The position numbers and the translations under genes were made by a program. Under the pieces are notes generated by a model. The model worked only from the letters and a program-made list of their open reading frames with translations. It did no database searches and was not told the DNA's origin. A stretch of 60,955 nucleotides of DNA from Acidaminobacter sp964416305 (GTDB lineage Bacteria; Bacillota; Clostridia; Peptostreptococcales; Acidaminobacteraceae): NCBI GenBank assembly GCA_964416305.1, contig CAYQDM010000019.1:1-60955 (forward strand). The letters are read 5' to 3'. Shown here in pieces: positions 7,519 through 15,930 of this stretch; the first letter of the stretch is position 1; each line of letters starts with the position of its first letter.

Positions 7519-9441
7519 TTGAAGCACGATAGGAATATTTATCTGAGTAATATGGCGCTGGATGAGGCTGTTTCACACTACACGAACGCCTGTGCCAGCG
7601 GCGAAATAGCACTGGGAGAAGAGGTTGTGCCAACCGTTGAGGCTCTGGGCCGGGTAACAGCCGGACCGGTGTTCGCTGCGCTGTCTGCCCCGTGGTTCAA
7701 CGCAAGCGCCATGGACGGGATCGCAGTGAACGCGGCTTCGACCTATGAGGCCAGCGAGCGGCGGCCTGTAGTGCTGAACAAAGGGAAGGATTACATCATT
7801 GTGGACACCGGGGATCCTATTCTGGATCCGTGGGACGCGGTCATTATGGTGGAGGATCTCGTCGACTTGAGCGAGGATCAAGTGGAGATCAGAGCAGCGA
7901 TTTCACCATGGGACAACGTACGTCCGGTGGGTGAAGACATTGTCGCAGGCGAATTGATTCTTCCGGCCTATCACAAAGTGACGCCTATTGATTTGGGCGC
8001 CCTCCTGAGCGGCGGCATCAACGCAGTCAAGGTTATCCGCAGGCCGCGTGTCGCCATTTTGCCGACCGGAACAGAAATCATTGAACCCGGAGAGCCTATG
8101 GAGATCGGAAAGATCATAGAATCCAATTCCAGGGTTTTTGAGGGGATTATTGCTCAGTGCGGCGGTGAGGCAATCCGCCTGGCAACCGTGGCGGATGACT
8201 ACCCGCTCCTGGTGGACACCGTTCGAAAGGCTGCCCAGAGCAGTGATATGGTCATTATCATTGCAGGCTCTTCGGCGGGGACGGAAGATTTTACTTCCCG
8301 GATCGTAGAGGAGCTGGGTGAAGTCTTTGTTCATGGGATCGCTCTCAAACCTGGGAAACCGGCTATCTTAGGCAAAATTGGACACGCTCCTGTGATTGGT
8401 GTGCCGGGTTACCCCGTTTCAGCATGGGTGGTATTTGACACCATTGTCAAACCGCTCCTGTACACTATGCAGCACCAGCGCCCGCAGCAGCGGCCGACCA
8501 CGGAAGCAGTGCTCTCCAGAAGACTGGTCTCTTCCCTAAAGAACCTTGAGGTCGTTCGGGTCAAGCTGGGCAAGGTCGGGGATCAACTGATCGCAACGCC
8601 TCTGAATCGCGGTGCCGGCGTCACCATGTCGTTGGTGCGTGCAGATGGGCTGCTTGAAATCCCTCAAAGCAGCGAGGGTTTCGAAGCGGGGATGAAGGTG
8701 CCGGTGAAGCTTCTGAGACCTCTCGAGGAAATTGAGAGCACGGTTGTGGTTATAGGCAGTCACGATCTGGTCATAGACCTTCTGGCGGACCACATCCATA
8801 CACAGTGGCCGGATGCAGGCCTCTCCAGCGCCCACGTGGGGAGCCTCGGCGGCGTCATGGCAATTGTCAAAGGGGAAGCGCACCTCGCGCCAATCCACTT
8901 GTTGGATGAAGCAACCGGTGAATATAATCTCTCCTACGTAAAAAAACTGTTTCCCGACTTTACGGGCTTCCTGATTCGAGGGGTGAAGCGAACCCAAGGT
9001 CTGATGATCCCAAAAGGGAATCCTAAAGACATCAAAGGATTGGAAGACCTGACGCGCAGCGATCTTCACTTCGTCAACCGGCAGAAGGGTTCCGGAACGC
9101 GTCTGCTTTTGGATCATAATCTGAAGATCAGAAACATGGATTCGGATGACATTCAAGGGTATGACCGTGAAATGACAACGCATATGGCGGTAGCCTCAGC
9201 AGTCGCTTCCGGTACTGCGGACGCAGGCCTTGGCGTACGCTCGGCAGCTGTGCTGACCGGACTGGATTTTATTCCGGTAGGAGACGAGTCCTATGATTTT
9301 CTGGTGGCAGCGGCGCATTATGATGCCCTTCCGGTGCAGCGTGCGATTGAGGCGCTCAGGTCGGAAGTGTTTAAGCAGAAAGTGTTGGCACTTGGCGGCT
9401 ATAGTGTAGAGGGCTGCGGGGAAGTTGTTGTCATTGAATAG
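7519..9441 (+). CDS. MoeA fused to a periplasmic-binding-protein-like domain
   Basis: A 640 aa two-part protein. Residues about 1-410 are a complete MoeA, with SAPWFNASAMDGIAV, DPWDAVIMVEDL, ILPTGTEII, IAGSSAGTEDF and PGKPA. Residues about 415-640 are a substrate-binding-protein-like fold (VVIGSHDLVIDLLADH, VNRQKGSGTRLLLD, ASGTADAGLGV) of the family otherwise seen as ModE/LysR-linked binding domains. There is no signal peptide, so the binding domain is cytoplasmic and may sense or present oxyanion or cofactor. This fusion is known in Clostridia and archaea. The start is TTG at 7519 with GGAGG upstream. It lies in the operon directly after the shorter MoeA. Confidence 0.9.
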   Translation: MKHDRNIYLSNMALDEAVSHYTNACASGEIALGEEVVPTVEALGRVTAGPVFAALSAPWFNASAMDGIAVNAASTYEASERRPVVLNKGKDYIIVDTGDPILDPWDAVIMVEDLVDLSEDQVEIRAAISPWDNVRPVGEDIVAGELILPAYHKVTPIDLGALLSGGINAVKVIRRPRVAILPTGTEIIEPGEPMEIGKIIESNSRVFEGIIAQCGGEAIRLATVADDYPLLVDTVRKAAQSSDMVIIIAGSSAGTEDFTSRIVEELGEVFVHGIALKPGKPAILGKIGHAPVIGVPGYPVSAWVVFDTIVKPLLYTMQHQRPQQRPTTEAVLSRRLVSSLKNLEVVRVKLGKVGDQLIATPLNRGAGVTMSLVRADGLLEIPQSSEGFEAGMKVPVKLLRPLEEIESTVVVIGSHDLVIDLLADHIHTQWPDAGLSSAHVGSLGGVMAIVKGEAHLAPIHLLDEATGEYNLSYVKKLFPDFTGFLIRGVKRTQGLMIPKGNPKDIKGLEDLTRSDLHFVNRQKGSGTRLLLDHNLKIRNMDSDDIQGYDREMTTHMAVASAVASGTADAGLGVRSAAVLTGLDFIPVGDESYDFLVAAAHYDALPVQRAIEALRSEVFKQKVLALGGYSVEGCGEVVVIE

Positions 9442-9465
9442 AACTGCTTGAGAGGAGTCTGTGAA

Positions 9466-9942
9466 ATGCTTACACATATTAATGAAAGCGGCCGTGCAAA
9501 GATGGTCGATGTTGGAGAAAAAGACGAAACCCTTCGGATTGCCACGGCACGCGGCAGGATTACCATGCTGCCGGACACCTTTGAGCGCATTATGAACGGC
9601 GGCGTCAAGAAAGGCGATGTGCTGGCCGTCGCCCAAGTGGCGGGAATTATGGGGGCAAAGCGGACATCGGATCTGGTGCCAATGTGCCATCCTATTTTTC
9701 TGACTGGTGTCGACATGACATTCACACCCAATGAGACACAGTCTGCCATTGAGATCGAGGCGGTTGCCAAGACCATCGGCAGAACCGGGGTGGAGATGGA
9801 GGCCCTCAGCGCGGTGACCACGGCGGCGTTGACCATTTATGACATGGTAAAGGCTATGGACCGGACCATGGTGATTGAGGACATTCGATTGGCGCAGAAG
9901 TCAGGCGGGAAGTCGGGCGATTTTGTTCTGAAGGAAGAATAG
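9466..9942 (+). CDS. moaC: Cyclic pyranopterin monophosphate synthase MoaC
   Basis: Second enzyme of molybdopterin synthesis. It converts 3',8-cyclo-7,8-dihydro-GTP to cyclic pyranopterin monophosphate. The 158 aa protein carries MVDVGEKDETLRIATARG near the N-terminus, the active-site stretch VPMCHPI (about residue 74) and TGVEMEALSAVTTAALTIYDM. AGGAG lies eight bases before the ATG at 9466. A TTG 18 bases earlier is in frame but lacks a ribosome site. Its partner MoaA is not in the window, so the operon is an incomplete pathway set. Confidence 0.95.
   Translation: MLTHINESGRAKMVDVGEKDETLRIATARGRITMLPDTFERIMNGGVKKGDVLAVAQVAGIMGAKRTSDLVPMCHPIFLTGVDMTFTPNETQSAIEIEAVAKTIGRTGVEMEALSAVTTAALTIYDMVKAMDRTMVIEDIRLAQKSGGKSGDFVLKEE
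9771..9781 (-). repeat. TGCCGATGGTC 11-mer, exact copy 3
   Basis: Inside moaC, read as ACC ATC GGC (Thr-Ile-Gly), a different frame from copies 1 and 2. Confidence 0.95.
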
Positions 9943-9954
9943 GGGGACTTTGCT

Positions 9955-10380
9955 GTGAGAGTCAACGGCATCCAGACAAAAGCCTCTAAGGGGCTGCCGA
10001 TGGTCAGCCGGGAATCCGTCATGCTGATCGAACATATGGGGCTCGAAGGCAATTACCACAGCGGCGGATCCCGCCAGGTCAGTCTGGTGGCATCAGAGGC
10101 ATTGGAGGCACTGAGTCCCTTGGAGGGGACCGGGCTATGTCTTGAAAAGTATGCGGCCAACCTGATCACTGAAGACTTGGATTACAGGCTCCTGCGGCCC
10201 GGTGACCGGCTCGTGGCGGGGGAAGCGGTGCTGGAACTGACTGAAGTCGGAAAGCCCTGCCACTTTGAATGTGCCTTGTTTCAGAAGAAAAGCGGCTGCC
10301 CTTTGACGACCATGTCCGCGTTCGCCGTTGTTGTCACCGGTGGGCTGATTCAGGCTGGAGAACTTTTGAGGTTGGAGTGA
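9955..10380 (+). CDS. MOSC domain protein
   Basis: Single-domain MOSC protein of 141 aa. MOSC domains bind molybdenum cofactor or move sulfur to it. The central LCLEKYAANLITEDLDYRLLRPGDRLVAGEAVLELTEVG pattern and the later GKPCHFECALFQ, with the conserved Cys, are typical. The GTG at 9955 has GGGGGAC close upstream and follows moaC by 12 bases. Stand-alone MOSC proteins beside moaC are common in Clostridia, where a role in cofactor sulfuration or storage is assumed. It is the last gene of the operon, and a terminator follows. Confidence 0.88.
   Translation: MRVNGIQTKASKGLPMVSRESVMLIEHMGLEGNYHSGGSRQVSLVASEALEALSPLEGTGLCLEKYAANLITEDLDYRLLRPGDRLVAGEAVLELTEVGKPCHFECALFQKKSGCPLTTMSAFAVVVTGGLIQAGELLRLE
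9995..10005 (+). repeat. TGCCGATGGTC 11-mer, exact copy 4
   Basis: Inside the MOSC gene, read as CCG ATG GTC (Pro-Met-Val), a third reading frame. Confidence 0.95.
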
Positions 10381-10421
10381 ACCGAGTGTGTTTTTTTGAC
10401 CATAAGATTAAAGAATGCTGC

Positions 10422-10460
10422 AGAGAAGAAGGTGTGTAAAAAATGCCCTCTTCTTTTTTT
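10422..10460 (+). terminator. Terminator of the tup-mo operon
   Basis: AGAAGAAGG (10424-10432) can pair, with one mismatch, with the CCCTCTTCT beginning at 10446, which runs into a stretch of seven T. It lies about 40 bases after the MOSC stop. Confidence 0.6.
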
Positions 10461-10549
10461 GCCGCCATTTTGTTATGGATTTGTTTATACTTTCAAAGAA
10501 AAAATGTGGTATGATTTAGTACGAATTTATTGACGAATGGAGAACGAGT

Positions 10550-11503
10550 ATGGAATATGTATTGCTATTGATAGGTTTTTTAATTCTGGTTAAAGGTGCG
10601 GATTTTTTTGTTGAGGGATCCTCTGAGATCGCGACGGTTCTTAGAATTCCGCCGCTGCTGATTGGTCTTACCATTGTTGCGTTTGGAACCAGTGCGCCGG
10701 AAGCCGCAGTCAGTATATCTGCAGCCCTTAAGGGCACTGGGGATATCGCTGTGGGCAATGTCGTGGGCAGCAACCTGTTCAACGTCATTTTTATCCTGGG
10801 GATCACTGCAATGATCCAGCCGCTGGTCGTTGAGCGCCAGACGGTCATCAAGGAGATCCCGTTCGCGCTTCTCGGCAGCGTAGTCTTGCTTGTTCTGATT
10901 GCGGATCGCTATTTAATTCAGTCGAGTGCGCTGTTGTCTCGCGGCGACGGGGTGATCCTCCTGACCTATTTCACCATATTTCTCTATTACATCTTTGAGG
11001 TGGCAAAAAACAGCCGTGAGCAATTTGAGCTTGATGATCTGGACCCGGCACCGGTAAACGTCCCCAAATATGTGATGTACACAGTAGGCGGCCTCGCCGC
11101 CATCATCTTTGGCGGTGACCTGGTAGTCAAGAATGCCATTGTGATCGCTATGGCTTTAGGCATGAGCGAAACTCTTGTAGGTCTCACCATAGTCGCGGTG
11201 GGCACCTCGCTGCCAGAGCTGATCACCTCTGTGACAGCCGCCCTCAAAAATAAAAGTGAAATTGCAGTGGGCAACATTATTGGCAGCAATATCTTCAATA
11301 TCTTTTTTGTCTTGGGTGCCTCTTCAATCATTCATCCCATCGTCGTTGACAGTGCCATTTTGGTTGACGCACTTTTCATGATTGCGTCCACCATAATTTT
11401 GTTTATCTTTTCGCATACACACTCAAAAATTACGCGGGGTGAAGGTGCAGCGTTTATGTTGATGTATGCTGGGTACATGGCATATATCCTGATTCGTAAT
11501 TAG
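10550..11503 (+). CDS. Calcium/sodium antiporter (CaxA/YrbG family)
   Basis: An inner-membrane cation/Ca2+ exchanger of 317 aa with about ten hydrophobic segments. It has the two inverted alpha-repeats of the family: GTSAPEAAVSISAAL then VGNVVGSNLFNV in the first half, and GTSLPELITSVTAAL then VGNIIGSNIFNI in the second. The central loop between the halves is acidic and short. Length matches bacterial YrbG-like proteins. GAATGGAGAACGAGT precedes the ATG. The gene lies between terminated neighbours and may be monocistronic or lead the next gene. The ions are inferred from the family. Confidence 0.92.
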   Translation: MEYVLLLIGFLILVKGADFFVEGSSEIATVLRIPPLLIGLTIVAFGTSAPEAAVSISAALKGTGDIAVGNVVGSNLFNVIFILGITAMIQPLVVERQTVIKEIPFALLGSVVLLVLIADRYLIQSSALLSRGDGVILLTYFTIFLYYIFEVAKNSREQFELDDLDPAPVNVPKYVMYTVGGLAAIIFGGDLVVKNAIVIAMALGMSETLVGLTIVAVGTSLPELITSVTAALKNKSEIAVGNIIGSNIFNIFFVLGASSIIHPIVVDSAILVDALFMIASTIILFIFSHTHSKITRGEGAAFMLMYAGYMAYILIRN

Positions 11504-11567
11504 TGTAAAATCCAAGAAAGTACAAGTAGGAAGAATCGGACAAATCATCTAACCGAGGGTGGAATCC

Positions 11568-12374
11568 ATGAGTAAAATGTACCAGCTTTATCTGAATGAA
11601 AAGCGTCATTGGCTGGAAATGGTCAGGCGGGCGGAAACAGCAGATCCAGGCGCACTGGGTGTCCGGTCAGAGTCTGCCCATCAGGCCGCATCTCTGCCGG
11701 ATCCGGTCCAGAGGTACGTAAAAATGGCAGGTTTCGCGGACCGCCCACTGCCCAAAGCAGGCGAGGTCATCTGGAAAGAGAGCAGGATCAAGTTTGGACC
11801 GGACAAGCCTTGGACAAGTCTGAAGACCCTGCAGTTTAACGCGACACCCTCACCGGTTCGAATGGCCTACATGACGACCAAGATGTTTGGCGTTCTTCCT
11901 TTTGAAGGCAGAGATCTTTTTGCCGATGGTCAGGGGCACATGCTCGGGAAAATCGCGGGCATGATCCCTGTGTTCGACGACCGGACCAAGGAAATTTCGA
12001 GGTCCGGCGTTGTGACTGTACTCGCTGAAATTTTCCTGGTACCGGGTTATCTGACTGCGCCGTATTTGACTTGGGAAGCAATAGATGCATATTCTGCCAA
12101 AGCGAAGCTCACGGATCACGGTCTGACCGGGGAAGGTATCTTCACCTTCAACGACCTGGGCGAAGTGACAACTTTTGTCTCTCACGACCGTTATTATGCG
12201 AACCCCAATGGCGTCAACGAGCGCCAAACCTGGACAGCTTACTGCGAAAACTACATAGAAAAGGACGGCGTTCGGTTTCCGTCTACTGTTCGGGCAGTAT
12301 GGAGCCTGCCGGAGGGTGAGTTCGAATACTGGAATGGCACCATTGACAGGGTAGTTTACGACATAAAGGAATAA
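11568..12374 (+). CDS. DUF6544 family protein
   Basis: Protein of 268 aa that matches my recollection of DUF6544. The marks are a PDPVQRYVKMAGF opening, a WKESRIKFGPDKPW strand, FEGRDLFADGQGHM, and a closing SLPEGEFEYWNGTIDRVVYD. No signal peptide or membrane segment is clear, and the biochemical role is unknown. The ATG at 11568 sits eight bases after GAGGG. A GTG nine bases upstream is in frame but lies within the ribosome site. It is close (14 bases) to the GluQ-RS gene, so the two are probably co-transcribed. Confidence 0.75.
   Translation: MSKMYQLYLNEKRHWLEMVRRAETADPGALGVRSESAHQAASLPDPVQRYVKMAGFADRPLPKAGEVIWKESRIKFGPDKPWTSLKTLQFNATPSPVRMAYMTTKMFGVLPFEGRDLFADGQGHMLGKIAGMIPVFDDRTKEISRSGVVTVLAEIFLVPGYLTAPYLTWEAIDAYSAKAKLTDHGLTGEGIFTFNDLGEVTTFVSHDRYYANPNGVNERQTWTAYCENYIEKDGVRFPSTVRAVWSLPEGEFEYWNGTIDRVVYDIKE
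11921..11931 (+). repeat. TGCCGATGGTC 11-mer, exact copy 5
   Basis: Inside the DUF6544 gene, read as GCC GAT GGT (Ala-Asp-Gly), a fourth codon reading. Confidence 0.95.
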
Positions 12375-12388
12375 AGGGTGGGCGGTCT

Positions 12389-13369
12389 ATGCAGAGACGT
12401 TCAAAATTAGTGGGGCGGTTCGCACCGAGTCCCACGGGAAGAATGCACCTGGGGAATATATGGGCGGCGCTGCTGGCATGGCTTGCAGTCCGGTCCGCTG
12501 ACGGGGTGATGATTCTCAGGGTGGAAGACCTGGATCCTGAAAGATCGAAAAAATCTTATTCACAGCAGTTGATGAAAGACTTGGACTGGCTAGGCTTGGA
12601 CTGGGACGAAGGACCGGACTGTGGGGGCCTCTTCGTGCCCTATTATCAGAGCGAGCGTTTTGAACGATATGATGCTGCATTCCGGAGGCTCGTTGAAAAC
12701 GGTCATGCCTATCCCTGCTTCTGCAGCCGTGAAGAACGAAATGCTGCGAGTGCGCCCCATAGAGGTGAGCAAACCGGGATTATCTCTGATCCGTGTCTGA
12801 AGATGGGTTCCTTTCAACGGAAAATTGCCATGGACACCAGACGCCATACCTGGCGGCTGCAAAATCATGGAGAAGAGATCAACTTTTTAGATCTGAATTA
12901 CGGTGAGTTCCGGCACCGGTTGAACATGGCTCAGGATCATGTGGTACTCAGGCGGTCTGATGGTGTTTATGCCTACCCGCTCGCCGTGGTAGCGGATGAT
13001 GGGGAAATGGAAGTCAACCAGGTGGTGAGGGGGGCGGATTTGCTGACCTCGACCCCTGTTCAGCTTTATTTGATGGATTTGTTGGGGTACAAGCGTCCGC
13101 AGTACGGTCACGTCCCGCTTTTGGTGGATGTTCATGGGCACCGTCTCTCCAAGCGACAAAAATCTTTGGATTTGGGTGCTTTGATCGCCAGTGGCTGGAC
13201 AGCTGATGGCATTATAGGATTTCTGGCTCACCAGGCCGGCTTCCTGGATGAGATGGAGCCCGTCAAAGCGCGCGAACTGGTGGACTGCTTTGACTGGGGG
13301 GTCCTGGGGACGCAGGATGTGATTCTCAGGGAAGAAGACTTAGCGCAGATTAGGCAGAGTCATGATTGA
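12389..13369 (+). CDS. gluQ: Glutamyl-Q tRNA(Asp) synthetase-like protein
   Basis: A truncated class I glutamyl-tRNA synthetase, 326 aa, lacking the anticodon-binding domain. The family attaches glutamate to the queuosine base of tRNA-Asp. It begins GRFAPSPTGRMHLGN (HIGH region) and has ILRVEDLDPERS. A zinc-binding cluster begins CFC (C110, C112) with a further Cys at 136. The KMSKS-type motif is RLSKRQKS. These features and the length separate it from full GluRS of about 480 aa. The stop overlaps the upstream part of the next reading frame, so the next gene may be coupled. Confidence 0.88.
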   Translation: MQRRSKLVGRFAPSPTGRMHLGNIWAALLAWLAVRSADGVMILRVEDLDPERSKKSYSQQLMKDLDWLGLDWDEGPDCGGLFVPYYQSERFERYDAAFRRLVENGHAYPCFCSREERNAASAPHRGEQTGIISDPCLKMGSFQRKIAMDTRRHTWRLQNHGEEINFLDLNYGEFRHRLNMAQDHVVLRRSDGVYAYPLAVVADDGEMEVNQVVRGADLLTSTPVQLYLMDLLGYKRPQYGHVPLLVDVHGHRLSKRQKSLDLGALIASGWTADGIIGFLAHQAGFLDEMEPVKARELVDCFDWGVLGTQDVILREEDLAQIRQSHD

Positions 13370-13407
13370 CCGGGAAAGTTTTGTGTCACAGAAGGGAGTT
13401 GAGACAT

Positions 13408-14220
13408 ATGAACAGACTGGAAGAATTGAGAGCCAAAGTAGACGCTTGCGATCAGCTTTTGGCGGAGACCCTGGAAAAACGCATGGAGATTATTCTTGAG
13501 ATCATGAAGGTCAAAAAGGAATTAGCCGTGCCAATTTTCAGTAAAGACCGGGAACGCGAGGTCATTCAGAAGATGGGCAATTACGTCGACAATCCTGAAT
13601 TCCGGGAGGAAATCAAGGGCATTCACACCCATGTGCTGAGGAGCTGCCGCAGAATTCAGTCCAGAAAGCTGTTCCCTTATCACATTTCCCTGGTGGGTTT
13701 TATGGGCAGCGGCAAGACAACAGTAGGAAAAGAACTTTCAAAGCTGCTTGCTATGGATCAGATCGATGTGGATAAAGTGATCGAGGACCGTGCTAAAATG
13801 ACAATCAGTCAAATCTTCAAAGATCACGGGGAGTCCTATTTCAGGGAACTCGAGCGCAAAACCGTTGAGGAGCTTGCACAATACAACAACATCATTGTAT
13901 TTTGCGGTGGCGGCGGCATTGTACTGGATGACCGAAACGTCGAAAATATGAAGAAAAACGGCGTGCTCATATGGCTGAAGGCGAGTCCTGAGGTCGTTTA
14001 TGACCGTATTGCCAAAGAAGGCACCAGGCCGCTTTTAAAGGATGATATGTCTGTAGAAAAGATAGAATCCATGATGACCTCAAGACTGCCGCTTTATGAA
14101 GGGGCAGCTGATCTCGTAATCAACACGGATCACAAATCAGTCGAAGAAGTCAGCCTGGAGATCGTCGAGCAATTGATGCGGCTTGATATTATGCGGATGA
14201 TTGACTTAAAATCATTGTAA
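13408..14220 (+). CDS. Chorismate mutase-shikimate kinase fusion
   Basis: A two-domain aromatic-pathway enzyme of 270 aa. Residues about 1-85 are an AroQ-type all-helical chorismate mutase (LEELRAKVDACDQLLAETLEKRM with VKKELAVPIFSKDREREVI). Residues about 90-265 are shikimate kinase, with Walker A GFMGSGKTT, DVDKVIED, YFRELERKT, CGGGGIVL and EGTRPLL. It joins the fifth step (shikimate to shikimate 3-phosphate) and the prephenate branch step, which do not follow each other. The ATG at 13408 follows GAAGGGAG. An in-frame start 42 bases earlier overlaps the GluQ-RS gene and has no ribosome site. Other biosynthetic aro genes are absent nearby. Confidence 0.88.
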   Translation: MNRLEELRAKVDACDQLLAETLEKRMEIILEIMKVKKELAVPIFSKDREREVIQKMGNYVDNPEFREEIKGIHTHVLRSCRRIQSRKLFPYHISLVGFMGSGKTTVGKELSKLLAMDQIDVDKVIEDRAKMTISQIFKDHGESYFRELERKTVEELAQYNNIIVFCGGGGIVLDDRNVENMKKNGVLIWLKASPEVVYDRIAKEGTRPLLKDDMSVEKIESMMTSRLPLYEGAADLVINTDHKSVEEVSLEIVEQLMRLDIMRMIDLKSL

Positions 14221-14236
14221 GGAATGCGTTTCAAAA

Positions 14237-14270
14237 GCAAAAAACCCCCGTCGAGGGGGTTTTTGTTTTT
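14237..14270. terminator. Bidirectional intrinsic terminator
   Basis: AAAAACCCCC (14240-14249) and GGGGGTTTTT (14255-14264) form a perfect stem with a five-base loop and T tracts on either strand. It separates the converging chorismate mutase-shikimate kinase gene and the NifX-type gene. Confidence 0.92.
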
Positions 14271-14318
14271 GGATGGTAAGCCCGGTGTGGGCATGAGGTC
14301 CAAGGTGTACAATCTGAT

Positions 14319-14684
14319 CTACTGATCGTGGCATACATGGCCATGGGCCGCACATGGTTCACCTGCGTCTGAGAGGGTGCCGCTGAGCCAGCTGAGCGCT
14401 ACGGTTTTGATTTCGCCTGAGCAGCCTCGGAGGACCTCTATGCCGGAATGGTTGAGTACGTTGACGGCGCCCTGGCCCATATTGCCTGCGAGCATGACGG
14501 TGACGCCTTTAGCCGCAAGCGTCTGTGCAATATTGGATTTGCAGCCGCAGCCTGTCGGGGAAGGCACCATTTCTTCAGCGATGATTTCTCTGTTCTCCGT
14601 ATTCACAGTATAAACTGTGAAGTATTCGCAATGGCCAAAATGGCTGTCGATCTTATTGTCTCGGGATGGTAGTGCAATTTTCAT
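14319..14684 (-). CDS. Dinitrogenase iron-molybdenum cofactor (NifX/NifB C-terminal) family protein
   Basis: A 121 aa single-domain protein of the ribonuclease-H-like fold that binds metal clusters or cofactor precursors. It opens MKIALPSRDNKIDSHFGHCEYF, continues with SPTGCGCKSNIAQTLAAKGV and LAGNMGQGAVNVL, and ends with a His/Cys-rich tail (CAAHGHVCHDQ). Such stand-alone proteins are common in strict anaerobes without nitrogenase and are often linked to Fe-S or metal handling. The start at 14684 follows GAGGAGG. A longer frame adds 14 residues upstream without a better ribosome site. No nif genes are present. Confidence 0.85.
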   Translation of the reverse strand: MKIALPSRDNKIDSHFGHCEYFTVYTVNTENREIIAEEMVPSPTGCGCKSNIAQTLAAKGVTVMLAGNMGQGAVNVLNHSGIEVLRGCSGEIKTVALSWLSGTLSDAGEPCAAHGHVCHDQ

Positions 14685-14809
14685 GTGGATGAGCCTCCTC
14701 AAAGTTGAGTAAACACAGATGATCAATTTGTTTGCAACTTATGTCAGTAACAGTATAACTAGAATTCTGGCGCTGTGCAAGGAGGTTTGATCAGCTTTTT
14801 TCATAATTA

Positions 14810-14861
14810 TTGACAATTAAGACATGTGATGATAATATAAAAACATTCCGTTTGGCGGAAC
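14810..14861 (+). promoter_or_regulatory. Promoter with IclR-type operator before aroD
   Basis: TTGACA (14810-14815), a 17-base spacer, then TAATAT (14833-14838), a near-consensus promoter. The interrupted palindrome ATTCCGTTTGGCGGAAC (14845-14861) lies over the expected start point, where a repressor would block transcription. The same palindrome recurs at 15895-15911. Confidence 0.75.
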
Positions 14862-14909
14862 AAAGTATTGATATGTGGAACGACTATGATTTTTAGAGGT
14901 GTTATAATC

Positions 14910-15689
14910 ATGATAAAGACGTACAATATCCGAGGCATTACCATTGGAGAGGGAAAGCCAAAAATAATAGTCCCCATCATAGAAAAAAATGAAGCTTTGA
15001 TCATTGAAAAAGCTAATGGCATGCTTCATTTTCCTATTGACGTTATCGAATGGCGTGCGGATGCTTTTGAGGATGTCTTTGACCGAGAGAAGACTTTGGC
15101 TGTGCTTAGGGATCTGCGTAAGATTTTTCCGAATAAGATCCTTATCTTTTCCTTCAGAATGCTAAAAGAAGGCGGGGACAGGGAAATCTCATCTGAGGCG
15201 TACACGCATTTAAACCAAATAGCGGCGGAAAGCGGCATGGTTGACTTGGTGGATGTTGCGCTGATCTCTTGTTCTGAGGTCGCTGCAGACAACATTTCCC
15301 GAATTCACAATGCAGGTGTTCTCGTCATGGGATCTTACCATAATTTCGTCGATACGCCTGAGAAGGCGATCCTCATTCGGACTTTGATGAAAATGCAGGG
15401 GATGGGGGCTGACATATCTAAGATTGCTGTCATGCCAAATAATGCGGACGATCTACTGACCTTATTGAATGCTACCTATGAAACGGCATCAAAATACGGA
15501 GATAAACCAATTGTTGCGACGGCCATGTCCCCGTCCGGCTTACTGAGCCGGCTGGCAGGAGAAATTTTTGGTTCATCAATGACTTATGGCGCGATAGGTG
15601 AGGCGACTGCACCTGGACAAATTTCTGTAGAACTTCTGGATGATGTCTTGAATTTACTTCATGGAGATCACAACAAATTCAGATTGTAA
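14910..15689 (+). CDS. aroD: Type I 3-dehydroquinate dehydratase
   Basis: Interconverts 3-dehydroquinate and 3-dehydroshikimate by a Schiff-base mechanism. The 259 aa TIM-barrel protein shows the type I marks: IEWRADAFED (substrate-binding Glu/Arg and the downstream acidic residue), SYHNFVDTP (general base His) and SKIAVMPNN (Schiff-base Lys). The ATG at 14910 is set by GAGGTG ten bases upstream. The longer frame adds 14 residues without a site. Type I enzymes serve biosynthesis in some bacteria. Here the palindromic operator and the adjacent catabolic-type genes favour quinate or shikimate use. It ends at its own terminator. Confidence 0.93.
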   Translation: MIKTYNIRGITIGEGKPKIIVPIIEKNEALIIEKANGMLHFPIDVIEWRADAFEDVFDREKTLAVLRDLRKIFPNKILIFSFRMLKEGGDREISSEAYTHLNQIAAESGMVDLVDVALISCSEVAADNISRIHNAGVLVMGSYHNFVDTPEKAILIRTLMKMQGMGADISKIAVMPNNADDLLTLLNATYETASKYGDKPIVATAMSPSGLLSRLAGEIFGSSMTYGAIGEATAPGQISVELLDDVLNLLHGDHNKFRL

Positions 15690-15703
15690 TTAAACCAATT
15701 TAT

Positions 15704-15759
15704 AAACTGAGGTAATTATGCGGTCGGAAACAGACTGACTGGACCTCAGTTTTATTTTT
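15704..15759 (+). terminator. Terminator after aroD
   Basis: AAACTGAGGT (15704-15713) pairs with ACCTCAGTTT (15743-15752), followed by TATTTTTG. The loop is about 30 bases. Confidence 0.75.
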
Positions 15760-15840
15760 GCCAAAACACAGGATTTGAAATGTTTGAATATTACGTAGTT
15801 TCACTGGATGGAATTAGGATTTGTTTGATGGAAAAAATCG

Positions 15841-15911
15841 TTGACAAAGATTAGATCTGATGGTAATCTAAAATCAAGATAAAAACGACACAGAGTTCCG
15901 CTAGGCGGAAC
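15841..15911 (+). promoter_or_regulatory. Promoter with perfect IclR-type operator before the TIM-barrel gene
   Basis: TTGACA (15841-15846), a 17-base spacer and TAATCT (15864-15869). GTTCCGCTAGGCGGAAC (15895-15911), a perfect 7+3+7 palindrome, follows 26 bases after the -10 box, within the early transcript. This and the leader hairpin fill the 343-base gap between aroD and the next gene. Confidence 0.75.
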
Positions 15912-15930
15912 GGCGTACGCAGATTTAACT

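Noticed and set aside
8536..9183. Long minus-strand frame inside the MoeA fusion gene
   Set aside because: The forward frame is a clear MoeA-PBP protein; the opposite frame has no family features and is a codon-bias shadow. The same applies to long opposite frames at 18742-19521, 26373-27461, 32811-33929 and 38993-39748.
14319..14684. Evidence for nitrogen fixation
   Set aside because: The protein is a stand-alone NifX/NifB C-terminal-like domain common in anaerobes; no nifHDK genes are present.
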